Shown: positions 22,229-37,865 of the stretch, in pieces
How positions within the stretch are numbered: the first letter of the stretch is position 1
Layout: each line of letters opens with the position of its first letter
Assembly: GCA_022695795.1 (NCBI GenBank)
Contig: MU404072.1
Location: forward strand, 373,864 to 437,863
DNA: 64,000 nt
Reading direction: 5' to 3'
Source of the DNA: Biscogniauxia marginata
Lineage: Eukaryota > Ascomycota > Sordariomycetes > Xylariales > Xylariaceae
Notes under the pieces: model-generated
The model's input: the letters and a program-made list of their open reading frames with translations, nothing else
Database searches by the model: none
What the model was told of the DNA's origin: nothing
Program-made: the position numbers and the translations under genes

Positions 22229-23880
22229 CTAAGGTCCCAGATGATTTCCATGGTACTACTCAAGTGTCTGAAAGCTTTCTCTATACTTATCAAGGTAAAT
22301 TGAAACTTACTCTAAAGATCAATTGGTGACTAGCCTGCAGAGAGCTATATTCGCATTTACCAGGAGAAGGAGGGCTAGTTCATATATTTAATCGATTGAC
22401 CGGGGGAAGGGGGGGGGGGTGCATAATGGAGTCTTTGCACATACCTGAATGGCGATCACGTAGCGGATAATGATCGAGAACAAACTACAAACTACCTTAG
22501 TTAGTTCTAAAATGGGGGCTATGCTGAATGAGCCGGCATTGTCTATGCGCCCTCTATCAAGCGCAAGGCTTCTGCTGCTCCCCTATAAGTACGATAATGG
22601 CGAGGGCTAGTTAAGAGTCTAACGAGGTCACCCATGGTCTGGTTGGCATCAACCGTATACCAGCCACTCAAGTGCCTCAGCTTGACGATTATTAGGCTCG
22701 ATGTATAAGAAGCCATTGGTAAATGAATTCACTGAGATGAAGAGGAGGTAGCAGACATTGTAAATTATGCCTTGCTACGCCAGTCTACTCCTTGTATTTC
22801 AAGTAAGCGGCCAAAGAACACCTGCATCCTTTATAGCGGCCGACTACCTCCTTTGCATAGCACGGTGTTTACGGTCTAAGGAGATGGGGGGTTCAACATG
22901 ACCAAGCGACGGTCAGCGAGATCCCTAAGCTTCGAGGAGACCTGGGGTATCTCCGTATTCTCTCAAAACGGCCTAACACATGTTCGGGGGAGTTTGTCGT
23001 AGATATTACAATGGGTAAACGGGATCGTTTGTAAAACAGCAGGATCTAGTAAAGTGGGATGTATAGAGGTGACAAAAGTCCATGTATTAGGAGAATCAAC
23101 CTATGCCGCGGATCGACTGCTCACGTCCCCAGCTGCAACCTGCTTGGTAGATTTCTGATACCGGCAACTCAAAGAATGATGTGCTGAAGGGGTTGACTAA
23201 GTAACGGAGGCTCTAATAAGCTGAGTACTAGCTGTAGGAGCCTCATTTGCTTCGATACATCCTTGAAATATCCGCCATGACAGGATATGAGGGATGACTA
23301 GTCTCTGCCTGATCTCTGTCGAACGAATTCTTGAGGAGTAGAATAACCACGTCTCGAGCCGGATCACTCTCTGCCCACTATCAAGCACTCCATAGGATCT
23401 AAAGCTGTCTACCTTACATAAGGATCTGAAATGGAAGACCGTATCACCGCACATGGCTTAGTTGCTTAGGTTTTTCCTTGGTCCTTGTTAATACAAACCC
23501 CCATTGAAAAACTCCTTTTTATAGTACTCAACGACGTCGAAGGACGCAGCCAAGCCTTTCAGGTTCTAATACAGTCTGCATCATTGCTCGAATCAGATTC
23601 CGGTATAAGCGCTTTTCAGATGGGAAATAGTAGGTTGAATGAAATGAAAGGAGCCAGATAATTCCATCAAATACAGAGGTTAATTATCTTGGATCACGAG
23701 CCACGGCAGCTTGAAATGTGATGGCCATTAAATGAGGCCTAATGGCGTGACTGTTACTCACTATACGACAGCTCTCGGTAGTCAAGAGAGATTGCTGGTA
23801 CAACCATACTAGGATGTCTACCAGGCTCCACTTGTATCTTTGTCGTATAATTTATTGAACAGTTCGATGTTACCAACTAC
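22229..23880. other. Gene-poor stretch, no supported feature
   Basis: ORFs up to 85 codons appear (for example 23197-23454 -) without recognisable similarity. A G-rich run lies near 22408-22420. Confidence 0.35.
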
Positions 23881-24264
23881 ATATTGTTAATGACATCACC
23901 CGTCAGCTCGTCTAAGTGCCACCCCTTTGCTAGAGTTTGGACTGCAGCACGATAGCGCTCGTGCTTTGAGGCGTTTGGCTCTACCAGCACTGCTAAAAAA
24001 GGACTTTTTCCAGAGCCTTATTCTTCTCTTTGCAGCTCTTGAGGACCTGCTGCAACGCTAAATAAGAGTGCCCTTTTTCACATCACTCTGTAGTCTCTCT
24101 TGTGCAGCTAGAAGAGTATCTTGAGCAGCGGCATTCTTTCGGCAAAACACCACGGAAAGCAGGTTGAGACTAGACGCATATTTAATGGTACCAATAACTT
24201 TTCTCATAGCCTCAACGATAGCAATAATGCCAGAAACGAGACCTATAACTTCGGCTCTAGACAT
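23881..24264 (-). pseudogene. SesA-type N-terminal domain relic
   Basis: The minus strand begins MSRAEVIGLVSGIIAIVEAM, the signature opening of the SesA/NACHT-NTPase N-terminal domain. It continues with AQDTLLAAQERLQSDVKKG, ending at a stop, and then in other frames LQQVLKSCKEKNKALEKV and KHERYRAAVQTLAKGWHLDEL, again typical of the family. Frameshifts and stops break it into three pieces, and no NACHT or other effector domain follows. SesA domains head NLRs and are linked to heterokaryon incompatibility and cell death. This is a dead fragment. Confidence 0.68.
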
Positions 24265-27200
24265 CGTATGTACAAGAGTAGAGCCTAGAGGAGAGATATC
24301 TGATTCCTAGTTCTGTCAGCCGGACTTACTGGATATAATTAAAGGATCGGTCGGGCTTTTTAGGTGCATGATCAATATTGAAGGACCTATGCATTGTCTT
24401 CGGTGTGTCACACGAAACCCTTGCATCGTTGGGTAACATACCATTACTTGTTTATCTTCGGAAGCCAAAGGAGTAGCTGGTAGCGTACCTAGTTAAACGA
24501 TTTCCTATATAATTAATTGTATTACCAAAGAAATATAAATGCAGGTATGCCCACTGTTAATAGTCACCTTTATATTCTCGTTTGAATTCCTTCATATTAT
24601 TTATAACATTATAGTTAAACTTTGAATCGATTCGCACATAAAAATCTCACGTATTATCCTTCTTGTGCTTCTTCTTTCTTAGCTCCCGGTATTTAGCGTG
24701 GAGGGCCCAGCGAGTATCGACCAAACATTGGTTCTTGACACGATCAGAGCCCTCGGGAATATCGAAACAGCCTTCCCAACTGAGAATGCAGACGACATAC
24801 CACAAGGGCTTTCTCAAGTCAAAGCGCTCTGCCTTTGTACCAAGGGAAAGGGATTGAATTGAATCAATGGTCGCAAATGGAAAGCAAAAGGCTGCTCAAA
24901 ACATCCAAGCCAGAGCAAAGACGCTGACTTAAATCTTTAACGTCATCATAATACCGGGGGATGACTCTAGGACGGATCGTTATCGTAAAGAAGCTGGAAC
25001 ACAAGTACAGGTCGGGACAGGTCGAGCTCCTAAAGGAAGGCATTCTCGATGGGATCAACAATCTTGCAAGAGAGTGCGGGATTGGAGATAAGTTGAATAT
25101 GATTTCTGAGATATCGTCGTCGTCGGCACGGATTGATAGATGGATGCGCAATAAAGGATTCTAGTTGAGAAATATGGGTGATTAGACTCATCGTAATGAT
25201 TACCTATACGGTCCTATACTGGTCTCATATATTTCGTATGTTAGGCTAGTTTGCTTGATCGCATACTCATATCTTCTGCGTCTTCTTTTAACAAGCAAAC
25301 TGGCTGGTAGTTTATGTGAATACTAAATATTATGATCCGCACTCACCATATGTTACGACGCACTCAGTAGACATATGAACAACAACTTGGTTGTCGCGCG
25401 AGAAAGTGAAGTTATAGTTATCTGGGAAGCCATGCTATTTACGTACGTATAACACTTTTTTCTCTCTACTAAACCACAGAAACCTGCCTTGTATTCCATA
25501 CTGCAACTCTACATCCTGACAGATAACTTACCCCGTATAGCTCGTATGAATTCTGCAACGCTACAAAATTCTATGTGTTAACTGAAGATTGTGACCAACT
25601 ACATATGCGGTGCTACACTATGCACTTAGCTATAAGTTTAAAGACACACTTTGGGCAAGAAACCCAAGATACCCTACTGCCATTTTGCATGTTACGTGTA
25701 GGGTGTAGGGTATGGAGGCCAGCGACGAAACTCTGACTAATATAATATAAACTAGATTATTTAACTTGAAAACCCGAGCCTCATTCCTACCTATTTATAT
25801 AACGTAGGTATTTAAAGGCGAGTATGCCATGATAAACTAGTAGTAAACCGTAGTGATTTAAAGCAATATGGTTTATATTTACATGTGAAATGGGTTCTTA
25901 AGCAAGGCATTCTCACGATCGAGAATCAAATATAGCGAATTAATAGTTGTTTTATACACCTTGTTACTACTATATTTTAATGTGCTAATGTTTACTTAAA
26001 AGCTGCAACCTGTAGCTGACGCTTTACCTTTGACCTCAAGAGCTTTCTCTATGGGGACTGACTATGCGTATTCCATATATACAATTTATGTACCTAGCAC
26101 GGTACTGATTCTGTATGGTTCGGTATAGGGGTCAATTAAACTGTAGTAGTTGTAAGAATGTTGCAGAGCTACCTAGGTACATACCTACCTAGTCTCCCTA
26201 GTGTTCGAAAAGTAGATTACACAGTACATACTGTATAACGCTTGGACCACTACCAGTACCTAGCTAGATAGGTACCTAACCTATTCCCAGAGCTCAAGAA
26301 ATGCGGGACAACTGATATTGGCTGGCTGCCGGCTGACCGGACCAACTCTGCAATCTGCTACTAATTCGCCTAATAAATCCCCCCTAACTAAAGACCTCAG
26401 TTGAAGGATACCCCTGAACATGAATTCTGTAATAAGCGAAGGGTTTCATCAAAACATGGTCACAAGCTTGAGCAAAAAGAAAAAGAAAAACCACTAGCCA
26501 ATAATTAGAACACCAGGGGTCGGTTCACCTGTCAGCTTGTTGGATCATCAGGGACCGGCTATGGTGGTGGTGGCATACGATACGCCCTCATGTGCAGTGT
26601 GCATCACGCCGGCCGGGGACAGACACAGACCTATCCGAAATGATCATCTCTCGCGAAATGGTCCCATCATCTCGAATTAAAGCTGGGCTGCCAAGCTGCG
26701 CAGCCTGACCTGCCCGTCACCGTCTTGGATCCTGCTTTTTACCAGACCGTCCTCTTTCAACTTACGCACGTATACAATGAACCCACGTATACAATGAACC
26801 CGTTGAACCTCAAGCTCGAGGGACCTCCAAATGATCAAGTCATAAAGCTGCACGTCAGCCGACGACTCGGTTACGATGACGACAACGACTTGCACAGGTG
26901 CAGGGCGTCGTAACCCTGCCGAGAATCCCGCGGCGCACATCTACCCACCATTTCCGAGTGAAATTCCCTAGCCAATCATTGCCTTGGTAATTCACCTATT
27001 GGCGAACTGCATGTAGGTGAACCAGAGTTCTGATCTGACTGCGTTGTCGGAAACCCGGCGGAGATAGGATCCTTTTGACGCTCTGCAAATTGAGGTTACC
27101 ATCGTCAAGCGACGTTTGGAGTAGCAAACTACCCAAGCTTTATCGACTACTCGTTAGAACTCCAGGACTACTAGGTAGTAAGTAGTTCAAGTTGTCACGA

Positions 27201-28778
27201 ATACCCAAGCATGACGATAGGATACTAGGTATCGCATCTGAGAGATCTCCAGATCAGGTTCCAACATGGGGCAATACTTGGCGAAACAGATTGGTTTTAA
27301 TGCTGTAGGACGGGATGAACCTGGCAAGTCTAGCCCGGCATTTGCTGCGCCTAAAAAAAGGCGTCGAAAAAGAAAAGCATCGTCCAGGGGCACTTTTTGG
27401 TCGTACGGTTCACTGCAATGCGACAGTACAACTGTACGGTAAGAAGATCACCGATGTTCGGAACTCCTCGCTTTCCTCGACGGCTGGAGCGGAATACAGA
27501 GAAAAAAAACGTTTAATGAGTAAGCCCGTACGTACCTGTCGGTCCTTCGCGCGTGCTCAATAGGCGATAAAGATAGATGATCCTTTGGACTCGAAAACAA
27601 TTTCCTCGACATCCGCACCCCGGCCCCTGCTCGTGACACAAGGCAGTGCAGAGATCAAGGATTTTATTATGGACAAGTCGGCTCGTGACGTGGGATCTAC
27701 CGTCACCCACATGATTGTCCCCCTGGGCTCTAAGACATCCAACTAACCCCTACCTCCATGCAAGAGGCTGCATTCTTGACTGTCCGCATTTGGGTTTAGC
27801 ACTGCTTGCGAAGTTTTTGTATGTGGTGTTAATGCGTGTTGTCCTTCCCCGGCCTGCCCGCGCACAGGCGAGCACAAGCAAATATCTCACTTGTCTCTAT
27901 GGGGGAGAGGGCCAAGTCTGTGATCTGTAGACCATTTCTCCCCAAGAGAAGAGCATAATGTATGGGACAAGCGTTCCAACTAATAAGATATGCTTACTTA
28001 AAGGTACATACTTCGGGGATTCCTTAGCATTCATTAAGTATAAGCGAGCAAGGAGGCGGGCGGCCGAAGACAGAACGAGGTCTGGAAGCCCAGCTCGTGA
28101 AGCCCTGCTAGCGAAGGCTTGGATGCCGCACTACCGACCGACGACGGCACCGCGGAGGCGTACGCTAGTGGAGGTGCTCTCGACCTGTCGACCTATTATC
28201 TCGGCAACACGACCAGGGTTTGGGGATGCAATACATCATAGGTAGATCATGAGGCGGAGCTGTTTTCGCTCAGTCAACGAGCTACCGTCACCGACTTCTC
28301 GGCTGCGACTCAAAACACCATCACGTCGTGCCAATTTTCCAGAGTAGCACACAAACATCCGGCTTCTCGTAGTCATCCCTCTTTCTTTACTTTCCCGCTG
28401 CGTTAATTGAGCCTCATCGGACACGCCAGCCTGCATCACGTTGGCTTACCTACATACACTTAGCCACGCAGAGGTTCCATTATTCGTTCATTCCAAATCT
28501 CCAGCACGGGCCGGCAGCAAGTCTTTGAGTTTGCTGCAAACGGCCGACTGTGGTTTAGGCGCAGGTGTGGGATTCTGAGACAGGTTCACCCGCCCAACTA
28601 GACATTAGGTGTTGCTTACCTACTAATTGTCTTTGCCTTGTCCTGAAAGGCGCCGAGCTCTTATTGTCTCTCTTACGTGGGCGGGAGAGTGAGTGAGATA
28701 GACAGAGACAGATAGTTGGGCCTTCCCGTTGGCTCACATAATGCCCTTGTTGTGATTCAACTCGTTCCGTTTGTAGGT
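24265..28778. other. Long gene-poor region
   Basis: Nothing in this stretch resembles a known protein convincingly. Around 24690-25160 the plus strand has two partly open segments (PASIDQTLVLDTIRALGN and LGRIVIVKKLEHKYRSG) that look protein-like but are split by stops and unidentified. A dense cluster of TACCTA/TAGGTA motifs, including the palindrome at 26170-26179, lies at 26160-26290. The last kilobase is the upstream region of the arrestin gene. Confidence 0.35.
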
Positions 28779-28835
28779 TCTTGTTTCCCTTCTTCGTCTC
28801 TCTTCCTTTCTCTCTCTTTTCCACTCTCTTCCGTT
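28779..28835 (+). promoter_or_regulatory. Pyrimidine-rich (CT) promoter tract
   Basis: An almost pure C/T stretch lies about 360-415 bp upstream of the arrestin start codon. CT-rich tracts near transcription start sites are typical of filamentous-fungal promoters, and this implies a long 5' leader. Confidence 0.45.
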
Positions 28836-29194
28836 CTAGTTGTGCAAGCGCACCCGCGCTTTCGACCCCGGGACCATTCGCGTTGCTACCCTGCTGTTCT
28901 AAAAACCTATCCACATGGTCTATTTTCCTGCCCAACCTATGTCAAGCTATCCCTAACCTACATGTCATGTCTCTCATTTTAATATCTTGTTTTCGCCCTG
29001 GTTTTCATTGACTTCCTCCCGCATGCGCATGACGGCCACTGTTTGCTGGTATCCTGCACTCGCCTTACTCTCAGCCTTGTATGCTACTGTTTGCGCAGTA
29101 CTTGAACCGGTTTCCGACCTTGCAGTCGCTACTTTTAGTCTTTTCCTGTCTCCTACTACAAAGTATAATTATGCTGTAGTCCTAACTTGTCAAT

Positions 29195-32007
29195 ATGTCA
29201 GGCTTGAACAACCTTGAACAGCTTGAACGTCTTGAACGCCTCGAACGACAGTTCGCATACCCTCTAGCCGGGAACGTCTACTACCGGCCACGGGCTGGAG
29301 AAAGGAGAAACCGTTTGCCACCGAGCCTTCCGGTGCCACACATCCGACCCCGGCCGCGGCGACCTCAGTCTATCCATATTATATCTTATCCATCTGGCTA
29401 TATACCATCCGAACTGAGACCTCCTGCCGCTGTAGAGCTCGAGGGACTAGCAAGGTCGAGGAAAGAGAGAAGGCAAAAGAGAGAGAACGCCAAGACGGAG
29501 GACAGACAGGATAGCAGGTCATCCCGGCGTGTGTTCGAGAAGGTGTTAGGACCTTTCAAGTCCCACTTCTCGCAACCCGCCGCGGCCGACTTTTCAGGTG
29601 CATCGGGTGCTTCTGGTTCTACCAGCTCTACCAGACCCCGTACAGCAACGTGTCGGGACGCTCGACCAACATCCATGGTAGCCGTTCCTGCTGTTGGTGC
29701 AGCAGCCTCATTGTTAGGCGCCACCGCGATGCCGGAAGTACGCCGGGCGCCCATGCTAAGCGCGGCTTTGAACAACTCGCACAGGAATAGCATCATGTCT
29801 GCCCGTTCGTCCAAGAGCATAATGAGTTCAGTGACAGAAATTCCGAAGCCCGTCGCCACCGGCAGCGGAGTATCATGTTCCATCATCTTAGCTGAGCCGA
29901 ACGTCTTCCTTACCGGGTTTGAACATGACGGGCATCCGCGGCATGAAGTTGCTAATTCGACGGCCCTGCTACGAGGCAAGCTGCAAATCAACGTCACTAA
30001 AAACGTGAAACTCAAGTCGGTCACTCTCAAGCTGCACGGGCGAGCTAGGACAGAATGGCCGGAAGGGATCCCCCCACTGAAGGTCGACCAATATGAGGAG
30101 TCATCCCTAAGGACCCAGGTTTTGACTTTTTTTCATGCCATGCATGAGGCGTGGGAAACAGAATATGGAAACCAGTGCACATTTTCTCTCCAGAGGAATC
30201 CAGAGAATCTGCCGAATCCGAACGGATCTAGATCGACTCCGACGCCTTCAACGGTTTCTCTAGCCGTGAGAAACAGATCTGGGAATAACCTGACAGCGCG
30301 AGACTACAAACGGCTGTCGCTACAATCCGTCCAGTCTCGGAGCTTTGGAAAAGGCGATTCGCCCAACGTAAATGTTATACAACAGAAAACATACAAGATT
30401 TTTTGCCCGGGCACCTACGAATACTCCTTCGAATTACCTATCGACCATCACCAACTAGAGACGACGAAACTACAGTTTGGATCGATAAAGTGGGAACTCG
30501 AGACGATTGTAGAGCGGGCTGGCGCCTTCAAGCCGAATCTGCATGGAACCAAAGAAGTACGCATCGTCCGAGTACCCGATCAGTTGTCACTCGAGATGAC
30601 CGAACCTATCTCTATTAGCAGACAGTGGGAGGATCAACTTCACTACGACATTATGATATCGGGGAAGTCGTTCCCTATTGGCACGAAGATACCCATCGCA
30701 TTCAAACTCACGCCATTGGCTAAAGTGCAAGTTCACAAGATCAAGGTGTTCGCTACGGAGACGATCGAGTACTGGACTAATGACCGGAGAGTGACCCGGA
30801 AAGACCCCGGACGCAAGATTTTACTTTTCGAGAAAGCGGCCGGGAAACCACTAGACAAGCTGTACGAGTCCTCAGAGATAAGGGTACTGAGCGGCGGGGA
30901 GCTATCACCAGAGGAGAGACAGGACGCACGGCGGGTTGCGCAAAGGCGTAGAAGCATAGAGGCTTCAAGATCACACACGACCCCTCAGCCGTTACCTGAC
31001 CCGACCGACAATCTATTGGGTGATTTGGACTTGGGCCTCGAATCGTACTGGGCATCAACGGAGATCGAGATGAACGTGCAGATTCCAACTTGCGAGCAGA
31101 TGGCCAAGGACAAAAGTTTACGCCTCCACCCGGACTGCAGCTGGAAGAATGTCAACGTTTATCACTGGATAAAGGTATGCATAGACACGCCTTGCGCTGC
31201 TCGAGACAGATCCCAAGGGACAGTAGTTTGCTGACACAAGACATACAGATCGTCATGCGTATCTCGCGTCTAGACCCGGATGATCCGGCCGGCAAGCGTA
31301 GACGGCATTTTGAGATCAGCATCGACTCGCCCTTCACGGTCCTCGACTGCCGCGCCACCCAGGCCAACACTGCTCTTCCCGAATACTCAGGTTCCGAGCA
31401 ACCGATGTATCGTCAGCAAGCACGTTGTGGCTGCCCCGACGCCGATATCCTCACCACCAGTCCGAGCCCCGCATCGAGCACCGGTACGATACCTTCTGTC
31501 GAGCCGGGTCCGACCGCTCCCCCCGGTATCGAGTCTCCGGGTATCACGGCTCCGCCTGCTGCACACGTCCAAGAGCATCACGTAGTGGGAGCGCAAACCG
31601 TGCAGAGACATGGACGCACGAATTCAGCGCCCCGACCAATGCACCTCCTTCGTCATCCGAGCTTCAACCCGCCCGCCTTTGATGAAGACGAACCCCCACC
31701 GCCGATGCCGACGCCCCCTCCTCAATACGACGCGGTTGTTGGCACACCTAGCGTAGATGGGCTCGCGGACTACTTCGCGCGGCTAGCTGACTACGACGAT
31801 GTGGACTCAGACAGTGGGGAGGAGGAGGAAGATGTGAATCTCGGCACGCCGAGCCGGCTCACGGAGCGTAGTGGCCGTGTCAATGTGCCGCACCCGCGAA
31901 CTCCAGGCGGGCGGGTCGTCCCGAGCCGGAGTCTCGAGATCCAACGACCGGCTATTCCCCCAATGACGCTCACGCTGGCTGGCGCACTGCAACAGAGGAG
32001 GAGCTAG
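29195..32007 (+). CDS. Alpha-arrestin (ART family trafficking adaptor)
   Basis: Two exons, 29195-31174 and 31249-32007, with a 74-bp intron containing a GCTGAC branch site, give 912 residues. A coiled N-terminus (EQLERLERLERQ) and a long disordered region precede the arrestin fold at about 225-700. The arrestin N-lobe shows SIILAEPNVFLTGFEHDG, then LRGKLQINVTKNVKLKSVTL and WPEGIPPLK. The C-lobe includes CPGTYEYSFELPI and, across the splice junction, NVYHWIKIVMRISRLD. The disordered tail carries PPQY at 817-820 and LPEY at 703-706, candidate docking sites for WW domains of the Rsp5/HulA HECT ubiquitin ligase. ART proteins direct ubiquitination and endocytosis of plasma-membrane transporters in response to nutrients. 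Orthology to a particular yeast ART cannot be decided here. Confidence 0.85.
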
Positions 32008-35704
<3,697 letters not shown>

Positions 35705-35829
35705 CGACCACGACGGCCACTCCGTCTGGATCGGGTTGCACAGTGGCCAAGTGGGAACAGTGCGCCAGGAAGGGCCTTTACGGGATGCACTATATGTGCG
35801 TCTGGGTCTCAATGTACATGCATAAATGA
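35705..35829 (+). pseudogene. Out-of-frame remnant of a CBM1 cellulose-binding module
   Basis: Reading from 35704 in a frame different from the xylanase gives TTTTATPSGSGCTVAKWEQC, then ARKGLYGMHYMC and a stop near 35829. CBM1 normally reads W-GQC-GG-x-G-x-x-G-x-x-x-C and ends with three more cysteines. The first half is recognisable here, the GG pair is AR, and the last half is missing. A frameshift in the linker cut it off from the catalytic domain. Confidence 0.6.
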
Positions 35830-35862
35830 CTATTACTCAATGTATATTCTCTTTTCCCAACG

Positions 35863-37363
35863 TCAAGCGGCTTCTGCCTTTTTAACTACAAGATCTATGG
35901 CTTCGGCAACACGCGTGACATTCCTCGGTGTGACTTGATAGAGCTGTTAGCAGGAGGAAGTTTTAAGGGGGTCATGGGACTAATTAGAACTTACGGCCTG
36001 GTATAGATGCCCTCCCACTTGACATCAGGTAGATATGATGCTTCTCTGCCAGTTCTCTCACATGCTCCTTATTTAACCCTGTATAGGAGAACATACCAAT
36101 CTGCAAAGCTAGTTATCAGTATTACAACGGCTTCTAAACGAAAAAGAGTCGAGCTTACCTGAGTAACTATGTGATCCCACGAACCCGGTGTTCCACGCTG
36201 CTTCAGCTCCCTCAGCAGCGCCTCCCGCATGCTCCTGATCCGCGAGCTCATGGTCTTCAAGTCCTCGTACCACTGGCTCCGGAGATCCGGGTCATCCAGT
36301 ACGGTGGCAACGATCCTGGCGCCGAAGGCTGGGCTCGTCGACACCTCGGACCGGATGATGCGAACGAGCTGCGACTGTACGGCGGGCTTCACCCCGGGAT
36401 CCCGGGCGAGCACGTGAAACGCGCCGACACGCTCGCCGTACAAGCCAAAGTTCTTCGAGAAAGACTGCGCGACGCATATCTCGAGCGAGCCGCGCTCGGC
36501 AAAGTGCCGGACCGCCCAGGCGTCCTCGTCCACATCGCCGGAGGCAAAGCCTTGGCTGTTCACCGGTGGCGTCAGTGGTGACTTCTCCTTTGTGCAAGAG
36601 GAGGAGGAACGATTTGTATCAGATGACATACTACGCGGTGTCGAAGAACGGTATTAACCCCTTCTTCTCGCAGATATCCGCAATAGCCGCCCACTGCTCC
36701 TTCGTGGGGTCCAGACCCGTCGGGTTATGCGCGCATGCCTGAAGGACGACGACGTCTCCTTCCAGAGCCCCGCCTTCGAGAGCGGCCACGGTGCCGGCGA
36801 AGTCGAACGACCTCGTCTTAGCGTGGTAGTATGGGTAGAACTTCCGCGTTACCCCGGGGTCTGCGCACTCCCAGATCAGGGGGTGGTTGATCCAGGACGG
36901 GTCCGATATCCACACGTTCTTGGGCTTGACACTCTTGATGAGGAATATGGTGCCCACGTGGCAGGCGCCCGTACCCGAGACAGTCTGGATGGATGTTAAC
37001 CTCTCATCGAGACACGTGCTTAGGTCGCCTCCAAAGAGCAGCTTCCGAGAAGCTTCGATGAAAGGGGCGAAGCCACCTTGCGGGAGATAATCATGATTAT
37101 CTGGGAGTAAGGGGATAGCCTATCTCAAGGTTTAGTTGCGAGATTTTTGTGATAACAAATAGGTTGGACCATTTAATCGATACCTTTTTCACTGATGGCA
37201 AAGTCCAGAATTTACCGTCCTCGTCTTGGTACACGCCAGCTCCAAGGCTGACTTTCTGCGGGCTTGGGTCCTCGGCAATAGCTTTCACGAGCCGGAATGC
37301 CTCATCATAGGGTATGGGCTTCAGGGATGAGAACACAGAGACGGGTTGACTTAGACTTCCCAT
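35863..37363 (-). CDS. Aspartate aminotransferase, probably cytosolic
   Basis: Five exons on the minus strand: 37363-37184, 37119-36632, 36555-36159, 36100-35995 and 35933-35863. Together they encode 413 residues, normal for class I AAT. Every junction restores the family sequence, for example LPSVKK/AIPLLP, FFDTAY/QGFASG, HIVTQ/IGMFSYTGL and ASIPG/LTPRNV. Landmarks are KVSLGAGVYQDEDGK, HDYLPQGGFAPFIE, SGTGACHVG, HNPTGLDPT, FFDTAYQGFASGD and AQSFSKNFGLYGERVG, with the pyridoxal-phosphate lysine at 257. YLMSSGRASI follows. The reaction interconverts aspartate + 2-oxoglutarate and oxaloacetate + glutamate. There is no evident mitochondrial presequence or PTS1 tripeptide. It is tandem with, and 502 bp downstream of, the 5-oxoprolinase gene, whose product is glutamate. 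As an extra AAT embedded in a cluster, its true amino-acid substrate may differ. Confidence 0.88.
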
Positions 37364-37865
37364 TTTGAGAATGGCACCAACTTCGCTAGTCTTAGATATT
37401 CGAATAGTATTTCGGTCTACTGCCCTAAATTGAAGTCTAGGATGTGAGGTCAGGTACCTTTATCTTCCGGCTGCCTTTTCGGCTTCTCCCTCAATGTGCC
37501 GTCGGCTTCTTCTCGTCAAGCCGATTGACCGATCTCGGCTTGCATGCGTCTTAGAGACATTGATTCTGGTTGACTTCAACGAAGTCTAAACGGAACTGGT
37601 TCTACCCTTATATGTGCAAAGAGAAAATATGTTATCTAGGCTTTCTCTGTTACGAGATCTCTATGATGCTGAAATGGGTGGTCAAGAGAGGTGACTAGAC
37701 GTAGTACAGGGCATCTGGCCGCCATCATATGAAGAAACTAATCAGCAAAGTCATTACCGTGGGATTTATCACATGAATAATATAGGGAAATCGAATGACC
37801 TATTAGAATGGTCTTATACATATTGTTTATTCGGATATTCATTAAGTCAATTAAAAAGCCTGGAG
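37364..37865. promoter_or_regulatory. Spacer/promoter between 5-oxoprolinase and aminotransferase genes
   Basis: About 500 bp lies between two minus-strand genes, containing the promoter of the aminotransferase. CGG/CCG triplets are frequent at 37468-37545, but no clean palindrome like those in the 42-kb promoter is present. Confidence 0.4.

Noticed and set aside
29398..30030. 210-codon minus-strand ORF
   Set aside because: Antisense shadow of the arrestin coding region without family resemblance.
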